A stretch of DNA of 64,000 nucleotides from Megaleporinus macrocephalus. Lineage: Eukaryota; Chordata; Actinopteri; Characiformes; Anostomidae. Below, in pieces: positions 48,141 to 59,389 of this stretch (positions are counted from its first letter, which is position 1; every line of letters starts with the position of its first letter). The position numbers were made by a program, and so were the translations under genes. Location: contig CM038708.1 of the NCBI GenBank assembly GCA_021613375.1, positions 27,371,018 to 27,435,017 of the forward strand, written 5' to 3'. Below the pieces are notes generated by a model, which searched no databases, had not been told where the DNA came from, and saw only the letters and a list, made by a program, of their open reading frames with translations.

Positions 48141-49509
48141 TCGTTGCCCTCCAGGTGTGTGAGGGCTCCAGGTGTCTGAGGGCTCCAGGTGTATGAGGGC
48201 TCCAGGTGTGTAGGGCTCCAGGTGTGTGAGGGCTCCTGGTGTGTGAGGGCTCCAGGTGTCTGAGGGTTTTGTGAAGAGCAGCGTTGATCGCGTCGTCTGT
48301 AGACCGGTTCCGGCGGTATGCGAACTGTAAAGGATCTATAGTGTTGGAAATGGTCTTCTGGATGTGAGTCATGACTATCCTCTCGAAGCACTTCATCACG
48401 ATTGAAGAGAGTGCAACAGGGCGATAGTCATTTAGGCTTCTCACATTACTTTTCTTTGGGAGGGGCATGATGGTGGTGGTCTTGAAACAAGATGGCACAA
48501 AAGCTTGTGTGAGTGACAGATTGAATATGTCTACAAACACATCAGCCAGTTCTGATGAGCAAACCCTGAGCGCATGCGTGGGGATGTTGTCTGGCCCTGC
48601 TGCTCTGCGCGGGTTGATTCTCATCAGGTTCCTGCGCACATTCACGGTTGTTACAATGAGTGATGGGTTCTGTATGCTCTCCTTGGCCGCAATGTCCTTC
48701 AGTTGGTCAAGGTTGAGGACATCAAAGCGAGCATAGAACTCATTCAGCTCATCAGGCAATGCAGAATGGCTGGTTGTGAGCACCCTGCTAGTTTGTTGAT
48801 GGTTGGTGATGTGCTGCAGTCCTTGCCACATGCGCCGGGAGTCTGCTGTGGTGTAGTAGCCCTCCAGCTTCAGCCTGTACTGTCTCTTAGCTTCTCTGAT
48901 AGATCTACGCAGGTCGTATCTAGACCTTTTGTAGTCATCAGCGTTGCCAGAGAGAAATGCAGTCTGCAGCATGGACCGAACTTCACCATTTATCCATGGT
49001 TTTAGGTTGGGGTACTTTATGCAGCGCTTTGAAGGGACAATGGTTTCAATGCAGCTGCTTATGTAGCCAGTTACCCCAGAAGCATAGTCCTCTAGATTAA
49101 CAGAACCATCCTCTCTCACAGCAGCAGTTCTAAAGTCAAAGCAGTCCTGAAGCACTGAATCAGTTTCTTCATTCCACACTTTAACAGTTTTACTCACTGG
49201 AAGTGACCACTTGAGGAGTTGTCTGTATGCTGGGTAGAGGAAAACGGAGACGTGATCAGATTGTCCGAAGTGTGGCTTAAGCACAGCTCTGTAGGCCCCC
49301 CTCACGTTGCTGTAGACTTGGTGGTTCTCCCTCGTCGGGAAGCTCACGTGCTGATGGTACTTGGGGAGGACAGTCCTGAGGTTGCAATGATTAAAGTCGC
49401 CGGCAACAATAAACATGGTGTCCGGGTGCGCGGTCTCTTGTTTACTGATGACGTCATGCAGCAGCGGAGTTCGCGCGAGGCGGAATGTAAACAGCCATAA
49501 TAAACACAC
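48043..49509 (-). pseudogene. LINE endonuclease C-terminal half plus reverse transcriptase first half
   Basis: A 488-codon frame. VAGDFNH (residues 35-41) and GQSDH (82-86) are late endonuclease motifs around catalytic Asp/Asn and His. After a variable linker come [50 protein letters not shown] and [14 protein letters not shown], the early reverse-transcriptase blocks. From about residue 414 the frame runs through the 17-bp minisatellite (48149-48266) and then out of frame for its last 40 or so residues. It is the longest open frame in the window but only a fragment of the original polyprotein. The apparent methionine start is not the real one. Confidence 0.93.
48149..48266. repeat. 17-bp minisatellite inside the LINE reverse transcriptase
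   Basis: Seven units (CTCCAGGTGTGTGAGGG and variants) start at 48149, 48166, 48183, 48200, 48216, 48233 and 48250. All spacings are 17 except one of 16. On the coding strand a single unit reads through LRHLE, directly before GNDAYVY of the next block. The array therefore arose from one 17-base coding segment, adding about 101 bases and shifting the frame. Confidence 0.95.
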
Positions 49510-49860
49510 AGCTAAACTCTCTCGGCAGATAGTGGGGTCTGCACTTCACCATCAGCAGTTCTAAGCCCGCTAGACAAAGTTTTTCAACTGTCTTTACGTC
49601 TGAACACCACACGTTATTTATGTAAACACAGACACCGCCGCCTTTGTTCTTTCCTGACGCTGCCGTGCGGTCACCGCGGTGAACGGAGTGAGTGTCTAGC
49701 TGGATTGCTGATTCTGGCGTGTTGCCAGAAAGCCAGGTTTCTGTGAAGATCAGAGCACAGCACTCTCTGATCTCATGCTGAGCTGTTATTCTGGTTCTCA
49801 GCTCATCCAGCTTGTTTTCGAGGGAGCGAACATTAGCTAGCAGTAGGCTAGGTAGCTCTC
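49510..49860 (-). pseudogene. LINE endonuclease, N-terminal half
   Basis: The minus strand reads NVRSLENKLDEL, then LIFTETWLSGNTPES (catalytic glutamate in TETW), GKNKGGGVCVYIN and FSCVFIMAVYIPPRAN. These are the standard blocks of APE-type LINE endonucleases. The frame ends in a TGA just after ANSAAA near 49455; the downstream half continues in another frame, so a one-base slip separates them. A second slip lies upstream, near 49860, between the basic leader and LPSLLLANV. Confidence 0.9.
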
Positions 49861-49945
49861 GCCTTTAGCCTAGCATGTAGCCCACCTCTCTTGCCCCGCT
49901 TCTGTTTTGGCCACTCTGTTCGTCGGCTGCCAACTTAAACACGAC

Positions 49946-50470
49946 AGCTGTAAACAGTAAACATTTCATGATGAATGGACCAATAGAAATGCTTCAAAAT
50001 CACTTGGGAACAAATCTGGTTCCAGAGACGTACAGTGAAAGTGAAGACTGGTTTTGGCCACTCCTGTAAAGTTATCATTTTGGAGATACTTCTTTTTCAT
50101 AAAAAAGCGACGATATGCAAAAAATTTGAATAATTACAATATGGCATGTTTAAGCTCTTTACTATACTTTATTATATATATAATTAAACTTTATTATATA
50201 TACTTTTTTAATTTTACAATCAGCACATTAACAATAACTATATGTGCAACTTGTGAAATAATGATAACGTGTTTTTTCATTTTTATTCCTTTAGATTTGG
50301 ATTTGTTGTAAGTATTTAAATAAAAGCAAAAACGTTACTTGAAAAGTGCGGTTCTGTGTTTTTTGTGTCTCTACTAAAACATATTTTAGTCCTGTCCCTG
50401 CAAAATGACGGAATCCCTCACAGGGTTAGCAGTAAACAGATCCCACTGTTTTGAAGAAAATGTGCCCCAA
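49946..50470. other. No gene; AT-rich
   Basis: Sequence beyond the recognisable 5' part of the LINE. AT-rich with TATATA stretches; may include the LINE 5' untranslated region. Confidence 0.4.
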
Positions 50471-51200
50471 CTAGGGGTGTGTGATATATATTGTCTACAA
50501 TAATATCTTAATTACTGTTTTAACGATGAGCAAGCTGATGTTATGGAGTACGGACACTGAGAGGGGAAAAAACAACAATCAAAACTCCTCGACTTCACGC
50601 GTTCACTACTTCATGTTTTAGGCTTCAGGCTGCTGCACGTGTGCATTGAGAGTGCCCATGCTGTGTGCTAGCATAGGCTAAAGCTAGCATAGCTGCATAA
50701 ACAATACACCTAAAGCTGTAAATGAGTGAACACACTGCGCCAGGGAAAGAAACTCAGACACCGGCAGCCTCACAGTCTACCGCCTTAGATTAAACTCCTA
50801 GGTGAGGATCATCTTCACTCGCGTGGAGTTGGTTTGGATTTGAAAAGACTGACGTTGCTCAGAAGACAGCAGTTTGCAGACTTTGTAAGAAAGCAGGTGT
50901 TAAAGATCGCTCGACTAACCAGTTCCATCATCTCCCAACAAACCAGCACAGAGTATTAGGAATATGAATATGAGTTTTGGGAGCGCGCAGTGCAAGACAA
51001 ACCTAGATCAGCTAAAGTGTCTGGAAAAACACACACTCAGCAAACTTCAGCGAAGCCATTCACTAAAACAGTACCTTCGCCTGATGACGCTGGGATCGGC
51101 TCCATGTGTAATTTAGTTTCATGTAAATTTCAAGCAACTAAAATTTGTAAAACATGTAAAGCCAGCCTAAAAGCTGCAGGCATGAGTTCCATAAGTTAAA
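50471..51200 (+). mobile_element. hAT-type transposon relic with BED zinc finger
   Basis: It begins CTAGGGGTGTGTGATATATA, a familiar hAT-type start. The plus strand at 50815-50964 encodes SLAWSWFGFEKTDVAQKTAV, then CRLCKKAGVKDRST and FHHLPTNQH. This is a BED finger with cysteines at codons 50875 and 50884 and histidines near 50926-50931 and 50947. BED fingers give DNA binding in hAT transposases and their domesticated ZBED relatives. A TGA (50965-50967) ends the frame. The next frame (50990-51199) continues with family-like WERAVQDKPRSAKVSGKTHT, so a frameshift separates them. The RNase H-like catalytic core is not found. The right end is not defined. Confidence 0.72.
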
Positions 51201-52640
51201 AAATTAAGTAAAATGCTGTAAAGCTTTTTATAGAACATCAGTTCTTTGTTTGTTTGTTTAGTCTAATGCAGTTTTACTTCTTAAGTCTTCAGTTTTTTAT
51301 TTCTCCACCAAGTGACTGCAGGCAGGATAAATGGAAGTGCTTTAGAAGAACTCAGCTCGGGCTGCGGCCTGGGGATTCTGCAGAGCATTCCTCATGTATC
51401 TTTTGGCGCTGTGTGAAACTGACATCTGCAACAAATATGACGGAGAGTGTAAATAATTAAAAATCAATCAGTGGAGAGAGCAGTCCATAATTTGCGTGTG
51501 CCTTCAGACTGTGCACATGGGGAGGAAGACGACTTGGGCGGGTAGAGCACAGAGCCGGGTCAAATAGAAGAAGGAAATGTGTGTCCTAATCAAAAGAAGC
51601 AGTCGTGACCTGAGAGAGGTCAAGAATGTGTGGATGTCTCTGGGTATGAAGTGCATGAACAACAAAGGCTGAAACACACAGGAACTGTTCTTTGCACTCC
51701 GATGGCTGGTAAACACATGCTGCACAACAACCATTCAGTCCCTGTTTGGTTTCTGGGATATAAATTCACCACATTCTGATGATTATTATTGGTATAATTA
51801 CTGGGTTGAGATCACTTGAGGTGGCAATTACCTTTTCACATCAACTCTGAAATAACAATAACCTGACTGAAACTCTTAGGAAGTAAGATACTTCAACCAC
51901 ATACCTAACAATGTATTTAAGCAGAAGCAGGGCTTCACTGAGTTATATATATATTTATTTTATATTTTTATTTTAGAGTTATATAATAATAATGATAAAA
52001 CTGGAGAAGAGAGCGTTCCACTTTTCTCGTCACATGTTTTGGAGGTAACTTTCAGTTCATAGCTTACCATGTGCTGCTGTGTCTGTGAGGGGAAGTGAGT
52101 ATTATTAAATAACTGTTCTTAGTATTAATAACTAACTGTTCTTAAGGCCTGTACACTCTATAGTCACCCTCTCCATTCAGTTCCACATGCACCAGCCTTT
52201 TGATGTTTGAGTTTGATGACTCTGTGCTGAATGTAGTTTGTATCACATGTTAGTGAACATTTTATTATTGGTTGTTCATTCGCTGCTGGGTACGCAGGAG
52301 GTTTAATGTCTCAAGAGCTACAGGACTGTAGAAGGTTCGGGAACTGCTGGTTTAGACGGCTATGACTGCCAATACACTGCAAATTGTTAAATATGGCTGT
52401 TATTTCTTAATTTGTATAATTAAACTCAGATAAACAATAGAAACTCTCTCTATATATATAGTATCACCGACAGAGAGGACGCCCACAATTGTTTGTGGGT
52501 TTGGTTTCGGTTAATTAGCATTTCTCTTTCTTACTTTACATCTGTTTTCTTAATTACAAACTAGTTGTGTTACTACATGCTATTCTCATGTTATAAAATT
52601 GGGTTTGGAGGCATTTGACTTCTTTTGATATCTCTATTGC
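51201..52640. other. No gene; AT-rich with a TATATA tract
   Basis: Nothing recognised except short AT-rich tracts at 51944-51990 and 52450-52462. Confidence 0.42.
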
Positions 52641-53170
52641 TGGCATGTACAGAGTACAAGTCAGAGAACACCCTTTCTTTATTTACCCTTCAAATGATTT
52701 GTCAGCATCAGGAAAAAACTGAAAGCATACATTTTACAGAAGATTGTAGAGAAGACTCCAAAAGCAAATCTAATAATAAAATCCCAGTTTTTAGAGTTCA
52801 CTCTTCGTCTTTATTACAGCTTCCATTCTTTTCAGGAGACCTGCCTTCATTTTTTTTAAGGAATTCCACAGGGATGTTTTTCCACACCTCCAAAGTTCAG
52901 TCTTAGAAGTCAGACGTCTCCAAGCAAGCGTGGTTAGTCCATTGTTCTAAGAACACAAGCAGCATTGTTGATTTGCAGCGATCCTTTTTTTCTGTTTATG
53001 TATGTTTCTCTGTAGTGGTTTCCTGATGGCTACACATCCTTTCTGACCCCTAGCACTGAGCTGTCCTCTCACAGTGGAAGGATAGATAGATTTTTCAGAT
53101 TTTAAGTAAGAGTGATCATTTTCTCCTACCTAACTTTTGCACAAAACTACAGATAAACAGGAGGTGATAA
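52641..53170. repeat. Probable dispersed DNA-element-derived repeat
   Basis: The series TCAGGAGACCTGCCTTCATT, CACAGGGATGTTTTTCCACA, CCTCCAAAGTTCAGTCTTAG, GTCCATTGTTCTAAGAACAC and GCACTGAGCTGTCCTCTCAC resembles an interspersed sequence seen in other fish. I cannot assign it to a named superfamily. Confidence 0.38.
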
Positions 53171-53196
53171 ACAGGGGGTGATATACAGGAGGTGAA
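53155..53196. repeat. 14-bp tandem repeat, three copies
   Basis: AAACAGGAGGTGAT, AAACAGGGGGTGAT and ATACAGGAGGTGAA follow each other directly. Confidence 0.93.
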
Positions 53197-53834
53197 AAGC
53201 TCTTGTGTTATTTAATTTTAAAGTGCTATTTAAACAACACTATCATATCAGTGTAATTTATATTCGACAACTGCACGTTTAACACACAAATCTCACTTGT
53301 GCTGTGTGGACTCAGCAGTTCATTCCACAAAAAGCAGTGAACCAATGTAAAATAACAATAAGGTGAATCATTGCTGCTTGGACCCCTAAGCACTGCGTGA
53401 CATGTTGCTCATGTGCACAGATCACTGGTTTGTGGGCACTCAGTCTGTAGCCAGGTCTCCTCCTTGCCAGTACCCATGGTGCAGTTAGACCACACGTACC
53501 AAGAGCAATGGTCTTTGCGATTAGGGCTCAGTACCAAGCACACATCACTAACGCAACGACCGCAGAGGATTGAGCCCAGGACGGCGCAGCCCTTCCAGCA
53601 ACTTGCGCAGATTCCCAGCACTCTCTCCACAGCTTAGCATTCCGACCCAGCTGTGTCACAAAGACTCTTTTAGTTGCCATGAGCCACACGGAGTCTGACC
53701 AAGCTGTGTAGTATTCACATCCAACCAAGCACACAAATGCACCTGAATAGTCAAGAGCGTAATGTTTTCAGCTCCAGAGAGAACACTGACAGCTTGGTTA
53801 GCTTCATAAACATAAAGGTGCCTTGTTTATCCTA
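53197..53834. other. No gene seen
   Basis: Single-copy sequence; frames near 53410-53730 on both strands show no known domain. Confidence 0.4.
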
Positions 53835-53905
53835 ATATTGTTCTTCGGTGCAATGCTATAGAACCATTTTTGGTTCCCTAAAGAACTGTGGCATACCGTG
53901 ATTAT
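53835..53905. repeat. AGAACC-family short repeat
   Basis: GTTCTTCGGTGCAATGCTAT, AGAACCATTTTTGGTTCCCT and AAAGAACTGTGGCAT; contains the AGAACC...GGTTCC inverted pair. Confidence 0.6.
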
Positions 53906-53971
53906 TAGAGGTACTCCTTCAGTTTCAGCTGGCAAAAAAAAGAGAAAGAGCAAAAAATACACACTTCCATC

Positions 53972-54840
53972 TAGAGATGGACCGATCAGCGTTTGTGAGG
54001 CCGATTCCGATCGCCGATCACCTTTCATCGCGATCGGCCGATAGCCGATACTGATCGAGGGCGGGGCTGTATGCGTGAAACAGCGTAGTATTTTTAACTA
54101 AATTAGAAGTTGGTCTATATGGGAGCAAACTGCTTACTACAGCTCCAGAAGAGCGACATCTGAAAAGTATTTCTACTAGGAACGGCAGAGCGTGGATCCA
54201 GGTAGAATATTAAGTGGCAGAATGAACGTCTTCTACAGCCGAGAAGAGCTGCTTATCTAGAACTATAAACTCAATCACTCTGGCTGTGATTCTTTTAGCT
54301 CTCTGAATGTTGTTGCGGTTATACTTTTAATACCGGTCAGATCTGGTCTGAATGGTGTTCTGGGTTGTTGGTTTTGTGCTAGCTGCGCGTGCTAGCTCTG
54401 CTGTTTGCTGATACTCACTGTATTCAGCTGCGTGGTGTACTCCCAAGTGCCGTATCAGATTAATGTTAGTGTTAGATTAGTGTTAAATGCCCTTGTTTTG
54501 GTTCCCCAACGAGACACATAGATTTCACTTATTTTACAGATGTTACTAACTGCACATGCGGTAAACTGATCTCGTGAGGCCGCTGCTTTAGTCAGTCTGT
54601 GGAAAGCAAAAGCGTGTGTATTTCCACCTAGTTGTTCAGATAGGAATTGCAGGGACCTGGCTGGAGGAAGTTTCACAGAGGGCTCCTCTTACTGGATGAA
54701 ATGCTAGCTGGAAAAACAGAAATTAGGCTAATTTGTTTAAATTCATTGATAGTCTAAATTGAAGAAGTATCAACAGATCACATATTTTGATTAAAAATTG
54801 CCCGATACCAATACATGGCCGATCGATCCTTCCATCTCTA
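53972..54840. mobile_element. Non-autonomous hAT-like element with CCGAT-rich ends
   Basis: It starts TAGAGATGGACCGATCAGCG and ends GATCGATCCTTCCATCTCTA, so the first ten bases are inverted at the end. The flanking 8-mers CTTCCATC and CATCCACC match at six of eight positions, fitting the 8-base target duplication of hAT elements after decay. The left 100 bases are packed with CCGAT/ATCGG motifs in both orientations (for example GCGATCGGCCGATAGCCGAT). Such arrays near the ends usually serve as transposase binding sites. No transposase frame lies within. Confidence 0.68.
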
Positions 54841-54854
54841 CATCCACCACAATG

Positions 54855-54910
54855 CTTACTTCTGCTAGAACCTCTATGGGACTCTAATGGTATGATAGAA
54901 CCAAGCCAAT
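54855..54910. repeat. AGAACC-family fragment
   Basis: CTGCTAGAACCTCTATGGGA followed by TAGAACCAAG; resembles 13515-13605. It lies only about 15 bases beyond the end of the 53972-54840 element. Confidence 0.4.
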
Positions 54911-55639
54911 GTTTGTTGCCCGATCTGGATTAAACATGGATATCTGAAGATGGTGAAACACATTTGATATGTTTTATTTAAAGCTTGTAACATACACCAA
55001 CATATACTTTGCCTTGCATGCAGCAGCATCACATACAAGGTACAAAACCCACTAAGGTGCCCTGATGCTATTTTCCATTTTTAAAATACTCCAGAAACTT
55101 TGTTACAGCTTGTAATTCCTGTCAGTGACCCATCTAGGACTACCAGAAGGACAACAGTAATGGTGGTCCAAAATCTGGTTGATTCCACTGTCAGTTCCTA
55201 TTATTTATTAAGTATGTTGGTGATTCATCTGATGCATTGGGCCTTTTGTCCAGCATCTAAAGTTCTAATCACATGAAAGCTCACTCGGCTGTAAACCACA
55301 AAATAATAATAATAATAATAATAATAAGGATTAACTTTCTGCTGGACATTTAAGAATTTAACCCTTTTGTTTCCAACCAAGACTTAACAATAAAATTATA
55401 TTGTTTTATTTTTGTTGTACTACAAAACATGAAGAGTCAAACAAAAAAGTCAATTAAAAAATACAGACACGTTTATTTTTTTACTTCACTTTAGGGTCAT
55501 GAGGCATCCCCATTACTAAAGAACCTTCCAAGTAATGTAATTTTTTTTTTTAACTTAGCATCTATTACTTTATCTTCTAGAACCTAGACTTGGATGTTTT
55601 CGCATTTGTAAACCATTTCCAGTAAAAAACACCCCCAGC
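54911..55639. other. No gene; short (AAT)n at 55303-55328
   Basis: AT-rich sequence with about eight AAT units at 55303-55328. Nothing else recognised. Confidence 0.45.
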
Positions 55640-56560
55640 TCCCTGCTTACGCAACTTATCCAGTCAATAAGTCTCCCCTTCTCAGCAATTATCTCTACAT
55701 GACAAATTAATGAGCACAGACGTTTCTATTTACTTTGCAGAGGCGACGAAAGAAGGAGACGAACCCAAAGCTGTGCCTAAAATCCTGACCTGTGGCACGC
55801 ACTGCCAAATCCAACAACTCATTCCCCTCAATTAATAACTCAATTAGGCATTTAATTAGACAACGTTTCTGTGCCGAAGCTTCACCCACAACACAGCTGG
55901 CGCGGCTGGGACTAACAATTGTCAAATGTTGCTCTCTGTCATGGCAGGGATAATCACCTTTGACCTCCAGTCAGGCAGGGATGCGGTATATGTATCATTT
56001 GCACGCACAGAATTTGAAACGAAACGCTGTTTAGCAGATGTGCAAATGGTGCAAAAAACCACTCCCCCCACCGTCGTGATTCTGACATAGCGCCTGACCA
56101 TCCATCCAGAAAGACGTCCAGGGCCAGCGCTCGTCAGCACTGGCAGGCTGAGGGGAGGTGTGTGCAGTGCCAAGGAGGCAGGAGTGGGTTCTAGCCAAGC
56201 GTCTGCTCATTACAGCGGAGAGAAAAACAATTAGAGTAATGGTTTGGTGCTTCAGTCTCGCATACCACAGTTATCAGGGCTTCCTGTGCACAAATGCAAC
56301 TTTTATCTACAGGAATAAAAGCTCTTCTGATGGGGGGATATCTCAGATACCGAATTTATTCTCAGTGTTACCTGTATACTGTTACCCGCGGCTAAAACAG
56401 ACAAGCAGCTTGCCATTATACAAGCGACTGGGGCATCTGGCCCTTACCCACATTGGCAGTGAGAAAAAGACGCTGATAAGCAGGAGACCATGTCTGTACG
56501 GTGCTTGACTCAGGCACGCTACACTACTCAGTCGTTTAAACGTGTATAACCCCACATCAA
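55640..56560. other. Single-copy block, candidate conserved noncoding DNA
   Basis: Balanced composition, no simple repeats, and stretches such as GGCATTTAATTAGACAACGT and CAGATGTGCAAATGGTGC that carry homeodomain-like (TTAATTA) and E-box-like (CAGATG) sites. Open frames of 72, 83 and 116 codons overlap it on both strands but share no recognised domain. Regulatory role is inference only. Confidence 0.35.
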
Positions 56561-56649
56561 GTGCCTCCACGGTCTATTTTGAAGATGGCATCCAACTACG
56601 TACACTCTACAACATAAAAAAAATCGAATTATTTTCATTCTGGAGTGAG

Positions 56650-56762
56650 GCGACAGGCCATTAACCATTTTTGGTTCCCTGCTGAAAAGACCAAGGAACC
56701 AAAAGTTGCTTTCTATAGCTTTGCTTAAAAGAAGCTTTTCTGGCATCTCAATTTTCAAGAGT
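56650..56762. repeat. AGAACC-related repeat with ACCATTTTTGGTTCC core
   Basis: TTAACCATTTTTGGTTCCCT, AAGGAACCAAAAGTTGCTTT and AAAGAAGCTTTTCTGGCATC match the 53835-53905 core, with an inverted GGTTCC/GGAACC pair. Confidence 0.5.
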
Positions 56763-59389
56763 AAGCAATACTGCTGTTGGTAGACCACAAGGATTTTGGG
56801 TTCATCTGAGATTGTCCAACCCGTAATAATCAGCCCTATCTGAAGTAAATAAATCTGCTCTTATCATCTCTTAGTCTAGGATTAGCAAAAGCTAGGGTCT
56901 GAAAAGTAATAGCTATAAGCTGCTTCGGTAAAGTCAACTGAACACAAAATACCAAAACAAGAGCAGTGAAAACGTCTGAAAGAAATCACTGTGCTGTGAC
57001 GTTAGTGCTGATCACATCTCAAACGCCAGCGGTCGTGGTATTTAGACTCTCTGGGGCTCTAAAGTAGGCTTTCTTGAAGCTAAACCAGTAATAATTGTGT
57101 GCTTGGTTTAGTGTCTGGTAGGGCTGCCTTTTAATAATTGAACAACTTGTGTGCTTGTTTGTTTCACTGGTGTTTAGCTCTATGTTTAATATCCAGAAGA
57201 TTAATCATTTTTAAGATTTTAAATCTTTTAGCCTAAACTACAGCCTATTACATTATAGAAGGCATTTCAACAGAACAGTTAGATACATATACACATTCGA
57301 AAAGGAGCTAATTATATCTGGTTCATGGCAGCCATCCCTGGCACCTTGTCTCAGAGCACAACACAGAGAAACACTTTCTGCATGGACTTGAAGCTAAAAG
57401 AGCAAAGAGGTTTGTTAAATTAATCAACGAATAATTTATAGCATTTAAATCTACTCAGTGAATAATTACAATACGAATTTGGTATACTACAGTTTGACAA
57501 CAAGTTTGATTAATTCTCTTAAATATGTAAATATATTTTCTCTAACTTAACAGATTTACAGCAAGCTTAAAAACTGACAGCACAAAAAACATACATTTAT
57601 TGAGATGAAACCGCAATTAAAGAATTAAAGGAAAGATTCTACTTTACACAGAGTTAGTGCAGCAGGAAACAAACCAAGATCATCCCATTTTACTAAACTA
57701 CTATGATAACACAGCATTCATGGCTACATGACACCCACATAGGCATTTCAAGACCACTGACAAAACATTTATAAAAGTTGATTTTTAACAAGAGTATTTC
57801 TTCTGCTTTCAATAAAGTGTTGCCTTTATATTTCAATAATTTCAATAACGTGTTGCCTTTATTATTGTAAATATAGTTTAGAACATTATAGAATAGAAGT
57901 TTATGGCACTCTTCATACCGAGTCTTGACTATTATAACATAGCTATGGACAAAAATTCTCTCAGTGCAGTTCGAGGTGTGAACCTTTGTCACAGAAAATC
58001 ACTATTAAACACTATTAAAGTGTTTAAAATTTCTATAGTTTAGAATTGTATATAAAGTGAAAGTATGTGGATCTCTTTGGAGGTAATATTCACAATTTTA
58101 TCTACAACAATAGATTTACATGCTTTGATTTTCCAAAGCCACTCTCTGTCTGTCTGTCTGAATACTCTGTTAGAGCTCCTGTGTATTTAGGCCCCATCTT
58201 TAATGTTCTCTGACTGGTCAGCTCGCTCACTCTAATCAACTGATTAATCAACCACCAGAGTGGCATCCTGCTGCAAGTTCAGCTTCCACACTGCTGGGGC
58301 TGTTCCTACAACACTGCTGGGGCGGCCATATGCTGAAAGTTCGCTCTTGAAAGTCAGACAGAACAAGTTCTCTCTGTGCATTGTGTGAGAAGGACAGTGA
58401 TACGAGATGACGTCACATTGTAACAGAGAAAAAGACTGAAATAACAAAGAGACGTTTCAGTCATCTGATAAGAGCGGACTCTATGGGAGAGAGAATACTC
58501 TGGGCTTCATAACTGCAGATGGTTTACATGCACAAAAAGCTACAGAACACACTAAAGGTGAGGTTAACACAAGGAAAGCATAATAAGCTCTCTTTAAAGT
58601 GGAAATAAAAGAGCTTGTGATTTGACGGCTATGGGGCTGAGTTGATGACTCGTGATTCCATGTCTAGCACACCTGTTTGAACTGAACTGATATAAACTTA
58701 TAAATTTATAAGCTGTATAATGTAAACTAATTTGTTCAACAACTCCAAATTATTCTAGCATTTGAGGTTGATTTTGAAAATATATATTAGAGTGCCTTTT
58801 TGGAAATACCAACCAGTATTCAAAACCTGTAAAATGCCGTTTCGGGCCAGCCCTAATGTCAGGAACCTTCCACAATCTAAAGTTTAGATTTATACAGAAG
58901 TTTAAAGAAAGCAAGCCTGTCAGTGGTTTTTCCTCTCTCGGGAGCTTTCCCACCCATCGTAAACGTTTCAAAAGGATGTCCTCTTCGCTTTGGTGATACA
59001 GTGTCACCCATTTCACACTCCAGTGGTCCAGTATGGTATGGAGGATGTGTGGATTTCTCAGATAGCAGAAGCGATGGTGTTTTCAATCTGATAATGCTCT
59101 TCTTTTAAACTAGAATAACCTTCGTAGTGTATATGCATAACATTCCACATAGGCAGTAATGAGAGAAAGAAAAACAGAAAGGGGAGTACACACTGAGTAT
59201 GAGCATGAAAGCAACAGCAGTAGAGCTGCTCGCATTCAAACAAATTTTTTTCTTTTTCAAAGGGTCAGGAGAAAGAAGCTAATGTTCTTTGTCCATTCTT
59301 TTCTCCCAATGATCTTCAAGTGCCAACATCATTCTGTACCAAATGGTCATTAATGTCCTGCTTGACACAGATAGCCAATGAAAATGTTT
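56763..59389. other. No gene or clear transposon
   Basis: AT-rich. A small local duplication (CGTGTTGCCTTTAT / AGTGTTGCCTTTAT) lies near 57815-57860. A short direct repeat ACACTGCTGGGGC occurs twice at 58289 and 58311. No exon or RNA gene seen. Confidence 0.4.

Larger units (their letters stand above)
46771..49945 (-). mobile_element. L2/CR1-group LINE retrotransposon, near full length, inactive
   Basis: A LINE copies itself by reverse transcription primed at nicked genomic DNA. Reading the minus strand: a basic leader near 49890 (KRGKRGGLHARLKA), an apurinic-like endonuclease (about 49860-49200), a linker, a reverse transcriptase (about 48650-47550), a C-terminal part to 47144 and a 3' end at 46771. 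The 3' end has AATAAAACTCTTGAATCTTG, the short-repeat tail of L2/CR1-like elements. The coding region is split by at least two frameshifts in the endonuclease, a minisatellite frameshift in the polymerase and two in-frame stops. The 5' end is not defined; 49945 marks where recognisable sequence stops. Clade is inferred from motif style; Rex1 is an alternative. Confidence 0.93.

Noticed and set aside
46771..49945. LTR retrotransposon or endogenous retrovirus
   Set aside because: There are no long terminal repeats, protease or integrase; the APE endonuclease, polymerase order and short-repeat tail identify a LINE.
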